NCBI GenBank assembly: GCA_003427395.1
Contig: BFEA01000187.1
Coordinates: 2,419,364-2,444,327 of the forward strand
Source of the DNA: Chara braunii
Lineage: Eukaryota > Streptophyta > Charophyceae > Charales > Characeae
Reading direction: 5' to 3'
Length of the DNA: 24,964 nucleotides
Shown: one piece after another, positions 1-9,418 of the stretch
Layout: each line of letters opens with the position of its first letter
How positions within the stretch are numbered: the first letter of the stretch is position 1
The notes under the pieces: model-generated
Told to the model about the DNA's origin: nothing
The model's input: only the letters and a program-made list of their open reading frames with translations
The model's database searches: none
Translations under genes and position numbers: made by a program

Positions 1-34
1 AGGATTCTTTGAGTGTTTCTCTTCTCTTGTGCGT
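1..34 (+). other. Misjoined mate-pair end (copy of 20228-20261)
   Basis: These 34 bases are identical to 20228-20261 and stop exactly where a Nextera mate-pair junction adapter begins. In such a library a long fragment is circularised, so its right end, the adapter and its left end are read in series. The order here (right end, adapter, left end starting at 73) fits that exactly. This is a library artefact and not genomic sequence at this place. Confidence 0.93.
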
Positions 35-72
35 CTGTCTCTTATACACATCTAGATGTGTATAAGAGACAG
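35..72. other. Nextera mate-pair junction adapter contamination
   Basis: Bases 35-53 read CTGTCTCTTATACACATCT and bases 54-72 are its reverse complement. These are two Tn5 mosaic ends head to head, the known 38-bp Nextera circularisation junction. Translation across it gives the well-known contaminant peptide containing SYTHLDVYKRQ, so any protein predicted here is false. Confidence 0.98.
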
Positions 73-73
73 G

Positions 74-128
<55 letters not shown>
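73..128. repeat. Compound (GT)n(GA)n microsatellite
   Basis: A short GT run at 73-80 switches directly to a GA run that ends near 128. The same TG-then-AG compound order recurs at 770-855 and around 14867-15059. Bases 129-315 downstream show nothing recognisable. Confidence 0.95.
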
Positions 129-131
<3 letters not shown>

Positions 132-315
132 TGATGTGAACATGTCTCGTTTTTTTTTTGCCTTATTCCAGGTACTCTTTTTCTGCCTCTTCTTCGAGAT
201 TGGCTATGTGTGTGTCGGATCTTTGATGTGAACATTATATAGTTGGATATGCATGGGTGGTTAGCGATTGACCTCGTTATTCTCAATTCTCAATTAGTCT
301 TCGTAGTCGTATTCG

Positions 316-472
316 GGAAGAATAGTGAAAACAACCACCAACTGCCTTTCATACACGCCTCAAGAAATCTTCGATACATACCAGTGTGAGTATCTCTCCT
401 CGTCCTATGTAACGAACATTTCTTGAGGCATGTACGAAAGGCAGCTGGCGGCTGTTTTCACTAGTCTTCTTC
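316..472. repeat. Long inverted repeat / foldback stem-loop
   Basis: The arms 323-368 and 418-463 pair over 46 bp with five differences and no indels, around a 49-nt loop. An outer GAA-rich extension reaches 316 and 472. Every difference is a transition at a CG or CHG site and is explained by C-to-T change on the minus strand, so a minus-strand transcript would have G-U wobbles at all five places. It could be a small MITE or a hairpin-RNA locus. No target-site duplication was recognised. Confidence 0.9.
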
Positions 473-479
473 TCCTTCT

Positions 480-764
480 TCCTCTTGCAATATTTGCGAA
501 AGGTCTTAGTCCCAGCACAAGTCTGACTGTGAATTTTGCAACATTTGCAACATCTGCCTCAGATACTGTGACTGCTCTGGACTGGGACTGTGGCCTTTGA
601 GACTGTGACTGGACTGGACTGGGACTGGACTAGGACTGTGAAAGGTCACAGTCCCAGTACAGTCACAGTCCCAAGGGTCAAGTCTGACTGTGAATTTTGC
701 AACATTTGTGAAAGGTCACAGTCCCCGCACAAGTCTGACTGTAAATTTTGCAACATTGCGTGGA

Positions 765-767
<3 letters not shown>
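480..767 (+). repeat. Dispersed GGACT-rich repeat, copy 1
   Basis: This stretch contains repeated phrases such as GGTCACAGTCCCAGTACAG, CTGACTGTGAATTTTGCAAC and runs of GGACT/GGGACT. The same phrases occur at 15383-16205, partly in the opposite orientation, and in a fragment at about 16885-16945. The family is non-coding. It is probably a foldback-type non-autonomous element with an internal pentamer/hexamer minisatellite. Confidence 0.8.

Positions 768-769
<2 letters not shown>

Positions 770-855
<86 letters not shown>
770..855. repeat. Compound (TG)n(AG)n microsatellite
   Basis: TG repeats at 770-810 are followed directly by AG repeats at 811-855. Long open frames across this tract (CVCVCV, RERERE, or THTHTH and SLSLSL on the other strand) are simple-repeat translations. 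Confidence 0.97.
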
Positions 856-860
<5 letters not shown>

Positions 861-2150
861 CCGTTCATGTGAAGTTTCAAACACCCATACCAGCCACGCT
901 GGAATTCATTGTGACGTGAGGTAACTCGTGTATCCGCTGCGTGAGCAGTGCAGGCTTGTCAAGTCTCCATCAGTTTGTAAGGGCGGAGAAGTTGTTGAAG
1001 CTCCTTACAAGCAACCGAAGAAAGGTACAACCAGCTGGGCACGGTGTACCAAAACTCCGTTGCACCGGGAATGGGCACAATGGACCGTGCGGGGAGAATT
1101 GCTTCCGCCTTCTCTACAATAACTGTCCAATCATTTGTTGCGCATGGAACCCCTAGTGTGCAGATGGGGATTCAAGGTCCTAACGAGATTGGCGGGTCGT
1201 CAACACACCCCTTTGCGAGTGCGGCGACGCAGCAAGCAAGTGTGTTAACGCACATGGGCGTCCAATACCAGCAAGGCGCCGCGACGCGCTGTCGTGCGCG
1301 GCGCTCCTGCACCCTGCTGGGAGCGCTGAACCTCACGGTCGTGTCACGCAGGATTTATTTTCGTAGAACATCTAGTCTCCACTCCAATCGTGCACGCGTG
1401 CTATACCTCTCACGATGCCCTGCGACAGGTCGGAACGTCGCGAGGTACAACTTACCTTCTACCTGAGGGGCTGTCACCACCCTCCGGTAGGCATATCCGT
1501 GTTGAGCTATCGGCCCACGATGCGAAAACTTTTACATGTTTTTGTAGAGGTAGGTTGGCCGAGGGTGTTTTTTCGATCGCAGTAGCATAAGATGGGGGTA
1601 CGCGCGGTAAGACACCTAGAACTGACCCGCTACGTATTTCAAGTTGAACTTTTAAATGGTAGTCTACTTCCGCTTTATGCTTTAATTGTCTGATGATCGA
1701 ACATGTCCGACTTTCCCAGTTGCTAAGACTCTCTATCCTACTGAACAAATTATGTTACAACTGTTAACAAATAGCACAGGATTTATATACGACCATAATG
1801 AGTATGAGAGTATTACCGCCGGGAACCCTTTCCACTGTCACAAGTGCTGTGTGTCAGGACTCTTCACGATGTCAAGCCCATATTCAATCCAAAACCCACG
1901 AACAAAACAACCTGCACATGATAATGCAAAGACAATCCACATGCCATGCACTAGCGGAGTCAACCATCAATCCACACCTCAGACTATGTCCCTCACTTCC
2001 CAAACCATGTAATGCAACTCTATCTTTTCCTGAGACGTAAGCCCAGCCCCCTCACATTTCTTCAAAGGACCATTGAAAGTGACTAGGACCATTTAGGCAA
2101 TGAACACAGGTGACAGTTTTACTGATCACAGGGTTCGACTTTAGATGTGG
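856..2150. other. No recognised gene (unique-looking sequence)
   Basis: Open frames of up to about 150 codons exist here. The most protein-like runs from 999 to 1466 on the plus strand, but it lacks an ATG near its start and matches no family I recognise. No tandem repeats or obvious terminal repeats were seen. Confidence 0.5.
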
Positions 2151-2194
2151 GTATCAAGTCACAAGGGGGAAAAGTTGAATCGGCAACGACCGAC

Positions 2195-2214
2195 CTGTTA
2201 TCGAGTGATAACAG
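2195..2214. repeat. Perfect 8-bp stem-loop
   Basis: CTGTTATC and GATAACAG pair perfectly around a GAGT loop. It lies in a stretch (2150-2760) with several other short perfect stem-loops. Confidence 0.85.
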
Positions 2215-2333
2215 AAAGTTGAGTTCTTTATGTAGGACTTCTCCTTCAATTGCAGTAGACCAAGCGAAAGACCTGCACACACACAGGTCAACAATGATTC
2301 AACATCCCTACTTGACTTCCCACTTAATGATAT

Positions 2334-2352
2334 CTAAGGGTCAAACCCTTAG
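2334..2352. repeat. Perfect 8-bp stem-loop
   Basis: CTAAGGGT and ACCCTTAG pair perfectly around a 3-nt loop. Similar small hairpins follow, for example GGGAAA...TTTCCC near 2480, CTCCT...AGGAG near 2600 and GAGGCT...AGCCTC near 2625-2642. Confidence 0.85.
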
Positions 2353-2759
2353 TTCAGGTCTGCGAGCTTTGGGATCAGCATCAGAGTGTTTAATCCCTAA
2401 CTTCTACCTACCCTAAGTCCTTCGTCACTCTTCCTCCTTCTTGTTCAAGAAGTTTCTTACCTATGTCCTATGTCGTTTTAGGGAAACTCATATTTCCCCA
2501 ACTCTCAGTACTTGCATTTTTCTCTCTTGTGGACAAGCACACCCTCTGGTGCTTTATGTGGTAGTCTAGCTGAGATTAACTCATGCTGTTGACAACTCCT
2601 CATTAGGAGCTTGTTCAATAAACTGAGGCTACGTAAAGCCTCTCTTTTTCCTAACCCTTTGTCCCTGCGATTTTTGTCTTCTATTCTACTCCTCCCTATG
2701 GACTTTCGGAGTCGCCCCTGATGGAACACTCCCTTTTTCTTTTTTATTCTTCTTATCCT

Positions 2760-3325
2760 AACATACGCAAGTAGTGGGTTGACTCACCCGGGAATCATCT
2801 ACTACTTGATCAATTCCAAATCAAACGGTTAGTCAAACGAGTAGTCGAATTGCTCCTACGGAAGCAATCAACCACCCTTCATAGCTCAAGCAATCCTCAT
2901 GCGATCAAACAATTCAGGCAATCATGTGCGGGTGACTGGATAATTTATATGTGAGTATTTAGTTTTTGATAAACCTCTTTTAGATTCAGATGTCAATACA
3001 GAAGTGCAAGCAAGTAATAAGCGACCTTCCCGGAAGCCTCCTCCTACTCCTTGATCGGAGCTCAGTCTACATTTCATAAGCGTAATAGGATGATCCAACG
3101 GGAGTCACCCTACTATTAACTTAGAGTCGGACGAGCTTGAGATTAAGTCAGTGGTTTTTGGATGATTCGAAGTGTCATACTTGGTACGTTAGAATATAGC
3201 TAAGTGGTTTGTATAGAATAACTCTATGGGAGCCTCCTATATCCGGATCCAATGTTAACTAATTAGGTCAGTGGTAATCATGCAATGCCAAACAAGTAGC
3301 AGGGTTACTCAATTCTCTTCCTGTT
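2760..3325. repeat. Degenerate foldback units, upstream of tandem array
   Basis: Short hairpin cores of the type CCCGGGA or YNNGGGAG recur near 2790, 2860, 3030, 3100 and 3225. Their flanks also pair: GTAGT...ACTAC brackets the core at 2770-2805. They look like older, diverged relatives of the regular array at 3326-3990. No coding sequence was seen. Confidence 0.55.
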
Positions 3326-3990
3326 AGTTGATCCCTAGATCAAACAACGTATTAAGATGACCCTCCCGGGAGCCACCTAATATCTGTTCGATGTGTAGGG
3401 AACCAAATTATTTGTAATTGTCAATTGATCCCCAGATCAAACAGAATATTAAGATGACCCTCCCGGGAGCCACCTAATATTTGTTCGATGCGTAGGGGAT
3501 GAAGATTATTTATAGTTGTTAATTGACCCCTAGATCAAACAGAATATTAAGATGACCCTCCCGAGAGCCATCTAACATCTGTTTGATATATAGGGAATCA
3601 AGATTGTTTGTAATTGTTAATTGATCCCCAAATCAAACCAAATATTAAGATGACCCTCCCGGGAGTCACCTAATATCTGTTCGATGTATAGGGAATGAAG
3701 ATTTCTTGTTAGTTGACCCCTAGATCAAACAGAATATTAAGATGACCCTCCCGGGAGCCATCTAATATCTGTTCGATGTTATAGAGGATGAAAATTTCTT
3801 GTTAGTTGACCCCTAGATGAAACAGAATATTAAGATGACCCTCCCGGGAACCATCTAATATTTGTTCGATGTATAGGGAATGAAGAGATTATTTGTAATT
3901 GTTAATTGACCCCCAGATCAAACAAAGTATTAAGATGACCCTCCTGGGAGCCACCTAATATCTGTCCTATACATAGGGGATCAAAATTAT
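3326..3990. repeat. Tandem array of ~97-bp palindromic units (7 copies)
   Basis: The phrase GATGACCCTCC starts at 3356, 3453, 3551, 3649, 3741, 3834 and 3934, giving spacings of 92-100 bp. Each unit is itself an imperfect palindrome. For example, 3425-3503 pairs end to end (TTGATCCCC with GGGGATGAA, ATATTA with TAATAT), and its midpoint falls exactly on CCCGGG at 3462-3467. Five units keep CCCGGG. One has CCCGAG and one CCTGGG, each a single CpG-type transition. Confidence 0.9.
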
Positions 3991-4450
3991 TTATAGTTGC
4001 TCTGGGAGTCCATTTATTAAGTTAGGCAAAGGCATGTTGACGTACACGAAAGTTAACACAGATCGTCCTAGACTAAGGAGTTCGTGTACTCACCCGAGAG
4101 TACTTAATTCCCTACTTAATTTCCTCCTTAAGTCTCATCCAATCTTTCGATAGGAGAACTCCACGGGAGACTCCTATTACCTCTGCTTTTGTCAGTTATT
4201 TGAAAATTGTGTATTCCACGGAAGTATCGGATTAGTTCTTGCCTTGGTTAAATTAGTTGAAAACGTGTACTTCATGGGAGTACCGAATTTATCTTGGAGT
4301 TAACTGGTTGAGTTATCATGAAAAACACACGGCATCTTCCCATCCTTAATGTTGAAGTCCAGGGCTAAATAGTTAGGTTGGGTAGCTTGCACGGCAAGTA
4401 CTCTTTTAGTCATTCCAGACAGCGCGACGACCCCAACGGAGGCCTCCATC
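3991..4450. repeat. Degenerate foldback units, downstream of tandem array
   Basis: Small hairpin cores continue at irregular spacing. Examples are CTCTGGGAG near 4003, CCCGAGAG near 4092, CTCCACGGGAG near 4158, TTCCACGGAA near 4214 and GTACT...AGTAC near 4266-4282. The phrase resembles the core of the regular array, but the flanks have diverged. Confidence 0.5.
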
Positions 4451-4843
4451 AAACTGCCTTTGTTGTCTCAAAACCAAGCAGGCTAAGTTTCCTTCTCGGT
4501 TCTTTCCTAGGTTCCTTCCTTTCCTCAAGCAAGGTTCTCATTCCAATCATATAGTACTTTTCTTAGCTGATATGATTAGTCCTGAAGAAACCTATAAACA
4601 GTATATCACATAAATACGCATGCTTTTTGCTAGAAAGGGTGTAGTTTGTAAGGGATATGGGAAAGGAATCGATGACGCGTACCTTACAGTTCTCTGCCTC
4701 CAGAGTTCCTCCTGAACTCCGATAGAGCTCCCGCAATCGCCCTGTTGTCTTCGTCTGTTTGACCATCATTTTCCACAGAGTAGATTTTTCAATTTCAGAG
4801 AGATCATACTATAGAACATAGGGAACTGAGGGGATTAGAACAC
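4451..4843. other. No recognised feature
   Basis: The only long open frame is a 68-codon minus-strand frame at 4563-4769. It resembles no known family and has no supporting context. Nothing else was seen. Confidence 0.5.
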
Positions 4844-4927
4844 GGAAGTATAGGGAAGGATGGAAGAGGTAGGCATTGTCACAGGGCGACGATGCCTTTC
4901 TCCCCTCCAGTGCCTCATACTTCCCCG
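4844..4927. repeat. Foldback hairpin, copy 1
   Basis: GGAAGTAT at the left pairs with ATACTTCC at the right. An inner stem pairs AGGCATTGTC with GACGATGCCT (one mismatch) around a short loop. A related hairpin lies about 180 bp downstream. Confidence 0.7.
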
Positions 4928-5039
4928 TATCTGACCCTCCCCACCATTTTTGAAACAATGATAATGGTTTTAATCATATTCCTGGATGGGTGTGGGGAAG
5001 AAGGTAATAAAGGACTCATATCAAGGGGAGAGCAGAGGA

Positions 5040-5092
5040 GGAAGGAGAAGGTAGGTAGCGTCACATGGTGACGATGCCTCACTTCTTCCTAA
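5040..5092. repeat. Foldback hairpin, copy 2
   Basis: GGAGAAGGTAGG and TGCCTCACTTCTTCC bracket an inner stem in which CGTCAC pairs with GTGACG. Sequence and structure match the hairpin at 4844-4927, so the two are duplicates. Confidence 0.65.
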
Positions 5093-5145
5093 TACCACGT
5101 ATTATTTTTCACTTCCGGTCTGCGGCTTCCCATAATTTAATAACC

Positions 5146-5191
<46 letters not shown>
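5146..5191. repeat. (AAT)n microsatellite
   Basis: This is an uninterrupted AAT/ATA repeat of about 15 units. Confidence 0.97.
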
Positions 5192-5192
<1 letters not shown>

Positions 5193-6583
5193 GAAAAACA
5201 GTAAAAGATAACATTCATGGTAGCAATAGCAAGTGAAATAGTGCCTCGCCACCTTTCTTCTTTTTTTCTTCTCTTTTTTCTCTTCCCTTTTTTTTCTCTT
5301 CCTTCACCCTTTATTCCCTGGCATCTCCTTTGCTTTTAGTCCATATGCATCGCTTTACTTTCGCTACACAACCTCAGTCTTAGCAACCCGTTCGCTGTCC
5401 TGCATGCACGCCTCAAGGCCACGTGCGTGTGATTAAACCCCTGAGGGCGCACGTTTGTTGCCTCGCGCATCAGCTTGCAAGCTTCGTGGGTGCTTGCTCA
5501 CGGCTTCGCATATTTGATCATGGCCTGATGGCATCTCACTGTCCCGCTGCGTCCCATGTCGACCAGTGCCTATGCATAGATGTGGTTACAATGCTGCATC
5601 TTCAGTGACCCGCGACCCCTTTTTACTATGTGGGCTTCATGCTATGTGTGTCCAAGTTGTAAGTGCCCACGTTCCGGGGTCAGCTGCCTAATGCAACTGC
5701 CTCTTTTGGTAGTACCCTGAACGCGGTTCAAACTGCACTTCATCTGCAGCAACTGTCTGGTGCCTATGTCAGAAAAGTTAAAATAAGTATCCCTTATGGA
5801 CATTCAGGTCCGCCTTCACTTAGGACGGGCACGGGATTTGTTCGGATCACACGATGCTGAAACAATGAGCAACAATAATAATGAATACTATCGATCAATA
5901 ACAGTGATAATAACTATAATGCAAGAAAACGGACAGCCCTATTTAGTCCAACCAGCGATACACAGTCCTGGTCGTCTATCGCAGTCTATCCTGGCTGCCG
6001 GTGTCTGGCTGTCCGTCTGATTGTGCCTGATTGTGTGCCTGACCGTATGTAGTGCATACTCACTGTTCCGCATGCCAGTTTTCTCAGAACATCAGGCATC
6101 CGTACAACCCTGTCTCAGTCAGTTCTGATCCAGTTAAGTAAGTATCGCATGGGACCGTGTACACCACGGGCATGAGAAGGGGTTAAACCAACGAGCTGCA
6201 GAAGTATATATCAAGTGGCAACGCCCAGTCGTTCATTCATTCGCTACGTAGGCCATGCAGGAGTGCTGCTACAGCGACTTGTGCAGGGAGGTCTGCAGAG
6301 AGTTCGAGAAGGAAGTGGGCAAGGAAGGTGGACCGACACAACTGTAGTGCATTGTGCACGCCTGTGTGCATGTACATAGAACGTTGCGTGTGGGATATCC
6401 AGGGTGATCCAGTGTGTGCGAACAGTGAGGTGTTTGGGTGCTGAGTCGCCATAGCCAATTGAAAGTGAACTCGTATCTGGAAGCCATATCTCTGAGTTCC
6501 ATGTGGGCGAATGTTGCCAGCTTACAACGCTACTGTTTACATGCATGAAAATGTGTGAGTGAGAACAAGTCTGATTGCAATAT
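5192..6583. other. No recognised gene
   Basis: Short open frames occur on both strands (for example 5423-5608 plus and 6237-6546 minus), but none resembles a known protein or has a good start and context. A pyrimidine-rich patch lies at about 5250-5330. No tandem repeat was seen. Confidence 0.5.
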
Positions 6584-6599
6584 CAAATAATAATAATAA

Positions 6600-6645
<46 letters not shown>

Positions 6646-6646
6646 T
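6584..6646. repeat. (AAT)n microsatellite
   Basis: AAT repeats, interrupted by extra A residues, directly precede the first copy of a duplicated block. Confidence 0.95.
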
Positions 6647-7035
6647 AAATTGAGCAATAGCGAACCTCAGCAATCAATCATCATCATACATATGAGACCA
6701 GATACTCGTGTCCTTGAATCAGTACCAGAACTGAATCACGAGTTCTCCCAAATACGAGCACAACAAAAGATCATAAGTGACAATGATGGTAAGGTCTCAT
6801 CATCATCATTAATGAAGAATCAATGCTGATATCCTATCTAGCGTTCGACGCCCAAACTACAGGTGGCAGATCCTATCTAGACTAATCTACAATGCCGCAT
6901 GGTGACGACAACAGGTTTCCCCGAAATACGAGCACACAGCAGGCAGTGTCGCTAGTTTCCATCAACAGGTGCGTTTTCGCATCATTCACAACCTCTTTCC
7001 CCAGCACACAGATGTCACTTGTACCCAAAAGACCA
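6640..7035 (+). repeat. Diverged duplicated block, copy 1
   Basis: It aligns with 8755-9167. Shared stretches include the region ending GAATCACGAG, the phrase AGATCCTATCTA, CAATGCCGCA and CACAACCTC before a CAGATG/TAGATG end. Both copies sit just downstream of AAT repeats. The block is non-coding and is probably a transposable-element fragment of unknown class. Confidence 0.75.
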
Positions 7036-7079
7036 CCCTGCGTCCTCTTACCCCCTTTCTACATGTATCTCCGACTCAT

Positions 7080-7420
7080 TCTGCTATCTTTCTCTCTCGT
7101 TGTATTTGCCCTGTTTATCCATCTGTCAGTTTATCCCCGTCAGTCAGGTCTGGCTGTTTACGTCAGTCTGTTTTTGTCTGACTGTCCGTCCGTCTTGCCT
7201 GAGTGTCTGACTTATGTGTATTTCTGCGTTTTTCCAATTGTGTGTCTGTCTGCGTATACATCTGTGTGTCAGATTGTTTGTCAGCTAGTCTATTTCTGTC
7301 TGTCTGTCTGGTATATCTGTACGCCTGTTTTTCTGTTTCGTTCACTTGTCACTGTCCTTTCGCATGTCTGTTTCCTTTTGTCTGTCGTTCTGTTTGTCCT
7401 TGTTTCCCTTCTTTTCAGTT
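7080..7420. repeat. Cryptic (CTGT)n simple sequence
   Basis: The stretch is rich in CTGT and TCTG without a perfect register. It produces a long, hydrophobic, false open frame (6892-7488) because all frames of such sequence lack stops. Confidence 0.75.
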
Positions 7421-7424
7421 CCTG

Positions 7425-8468
7425 CCCCTGTGTTTCTCCCTTCGCAAGGGACTTGACCGTTCGTCACTTGTTGGGGCGTGCCAAATAACAGGTCACACAG
7501 ATTGCATTGTCCTACACGAAATTCAGTGGAAGATGGGTAAAATCCAGGGAGCGTCACTTAATTATCATAACTAGAATAAAGAGAGAGAGAGACTATGAGT
7601 TCAAAATGAACAGCGCCCAACATAATCACGCGTCTCCTTCACCCAACAAGAGTCCCAAGTTTGGCGTTCATCAGCGTCATTAGCCAATCATCAATGGCGC
7701 TCCGTAGGTAGATCATACCACAACTCACTTCTCCCTCTTCTTCCCTGGTCTCCCTGTTTTCTCTCTACCTGACTACAGTCCTAGTCTACTTGTTTTTGCT
7801 TCCTACACACATGCGCATGCACGCTCCCGCGTTCCTAAACAGACAAGTGTGGCAATGCACATTTCCATGTTCTAGTCACAGGCTCACCCGATCTTGCTCA
7901 TCCTATCGTTGGAGAGAGCTTGGGGGTCGCATAGTAATGGTCATTAGTCTACTTTCCCTTCTTTTTCATCTCTTCGTATTTCCCTCCTTCTTTCCTGCCG
8001 TGTTCATTCTCTGTACTGACGTTGCTCATCTTCTTTTCTACGGAGTTCTCCCTCTCTCGCGGACCCTCCTCCACAACGTGGCTATCCCTTCACATGCTCC
8101 ACGACCTACACCATCGTCCTTGGAACGCGGGGTGATCATTAATAGTATAGTAGTTCGACCATCATTTAGATGAATCTGCCCGGTATAGTGGTTCAGATTC
8201 ATCTGAGAGGAGATATTGTCAGGAATATGAGTGGGGGCCATAGACAGATTATGAACTCAAATCCCAAGAACACGTAGTAACCCAGATAGTCGTGTACTAG
8301 GCAAATAACTTAATTACTCCAAGGTTCCATCTAAATACAAGCGTTGCAGTGAACTCGCGGGCCACTGTCCAAACCTTTGGACCATATTTACGCAGTATTC
8401 AATGTCGCTTCTTCCTCCTGACATGTACATGGGCATAGTAATGGCCGGGTAAATAATATTTAAGAAGG
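7425..8468. other. No recognised gene; one relic foldback end
   Basis: No coding sequence was seen. Near 7892-7925, CTTGCTCATCCTATCGTTGGA resembles the right end of the foldback elements found at 9200-11050, which suggests a relic copy. Confidence 0.5.
8168..8204. repeat. Perfect 11-bp stem-loop
   Basis: AGATGAATCTG (8168-8178) and CAGATTCATCT (8194-8204) are perfect reverse complements around a 15-nt loop. Confidence 0.85.
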
Positions 8469-8507
<39 letters not shown>

Positions 8508-8561
8508 TTAAAATCACAATAATAACAAAAGTAATTTTAATCATAATAAAAAATAATGATG

Positions 8562-8599
<38 letters not shown>

Positions 8600-8653
8600 T
8601 TAAAATCACAATAATAACAAAAGTAATTTTAATCATAATAAAAAATAATGATG

Positions 8654-8710
<57 letters not shown>
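8469..8710. repeat. AAT microsatellites with exact 92-bp tandem duplication
   Basis: A 55-bp AT-rich segment beginning TTTAAAATCAC at 8507 is repeated identically from 8599, 92 bp later. AAT runs lie before, between and after the two copies. The identity implies a recent slippage or unequal-exchange event. Confidence 0.93.
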
Positions 8711-8754
8711 GTAATAACGATAATGCCAGTCAATCAATGATAGTGGTAATAAAA

Positions 8755-9167
8755 GAAAGAATAAATTTCAATAATACAAAATGCAAGGGAAATGCGTAAC
8801 AACGAACTTCAGAAATCAAACAGCATCATACACATATGACCAGATATTCGTGACCTCGAACCAACAGCAGAATTGAATCACGAGATTCACCAAGTAAGAA
8901 ATCGCCAAGAGCTCGTAGTTGACAATGCTGAGATATTCCCACCTTTATCGACGAAGAACTTAGAGTCGGTATTCTATCCGGCGGTCATTGCCCAGACTAC
9001 ATGTCTTAGATCCTATCTAACCTATATTTCGCAACCGAAAGATGACATCAACAACAATCCCGAAGTACGTGTCTGTGGCGACCAATGCCGCACGCTTCCT
9101 GCACCAGGTATTGTCTCGTGCCACACTCACAACCTCGTTCCCAACTCATAGATGCCACTAGCACACG
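8755..9167 (+). repeat. Diverged duplicated block, copy 2
   Basis: This is the homologue of 6640-7035, again preceded by AAT repeats. It runs directly into the foldback/CA-repeat cluster that starts near 9200. Confidence 0.75.
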
Positions 9168-9202
9168 CGCGGAGTTCTCTTTTCACCCACCCACACACAC
9201 AC

Positions 9203-9295
9203 TTTATCGATAGGATGAGCAAAAATGGAATGAATCTTCCGCTGAAATATGAAAATATACACTGTTATTTTTTTATTTGCTCGTTTTATCGATCC
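9203..9295 (+). repeat. Foldback element type I, copy 1
   Basis: It starts at ATCGATAGGATGAGCAAAA and ends at TTTGCTCGTTTTATCGATCC. The two ends are near-inverted repeats. The interior phrase GGAATGAATCTTCCGCTGAAA is shared by the family. It is followed by a (CA)n tract. Confidence 0.85.
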
Positions 9296-9322
9296 AAGGA
9301 GCGCGCCTTTTCTCTTCTTCTC

Positions 9323-9331
9323 ATACACACA

Positions 9332-9382
<51 letters not shown>

Positions 9383-9415
9383 ACACACATACATACACAC
9401 ATACATACACACACA
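9323..9415. repeat. (CA)n microsatellite with CATA variants
   Basis: This is a nearly pure CA repeat with CATA interspersions, lying between foldback copies 1 and 2. Confidence 0.97.
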
Positions 9416-9418
9416 TTC

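Noticed and set aside
13-231. Plus-strand open frame at the window start
   Set aside because: It translates the mate-pair adapter (SYTHLDVYKRQ) and then a GA microsatellite, so it is an artefact.
678-884. Open frames on both strands over the TG/AG tract
   Set aside because: The products are pure CV, RE, TH and SL repeats from a microsatellite. The same applies to frames near 9152-9627, 10502-10810, 14511-15207 and 19630-19936.
999-1466. Plus-strand open frame with protein-like composition (Q/G/T-rich centre)
   Set aside because: No ATG near its start, no family resemblance, no splice or promoter context. Could be a decayed gene fragment, but this cannot be supported from sequence alone.
1452-1748. 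Minus-strand 98-codon open frame
   Set aside because: Starts at a non-ATG codon and resembles no known domain.
6892-7488. 198-codon hydrophobic open frame that looks like a membrane protein
   Set aside because: It coincides with cryptic CTGT repeats that leave several frames open at once. The hydrophobicity is a by-product of T-rich codons.
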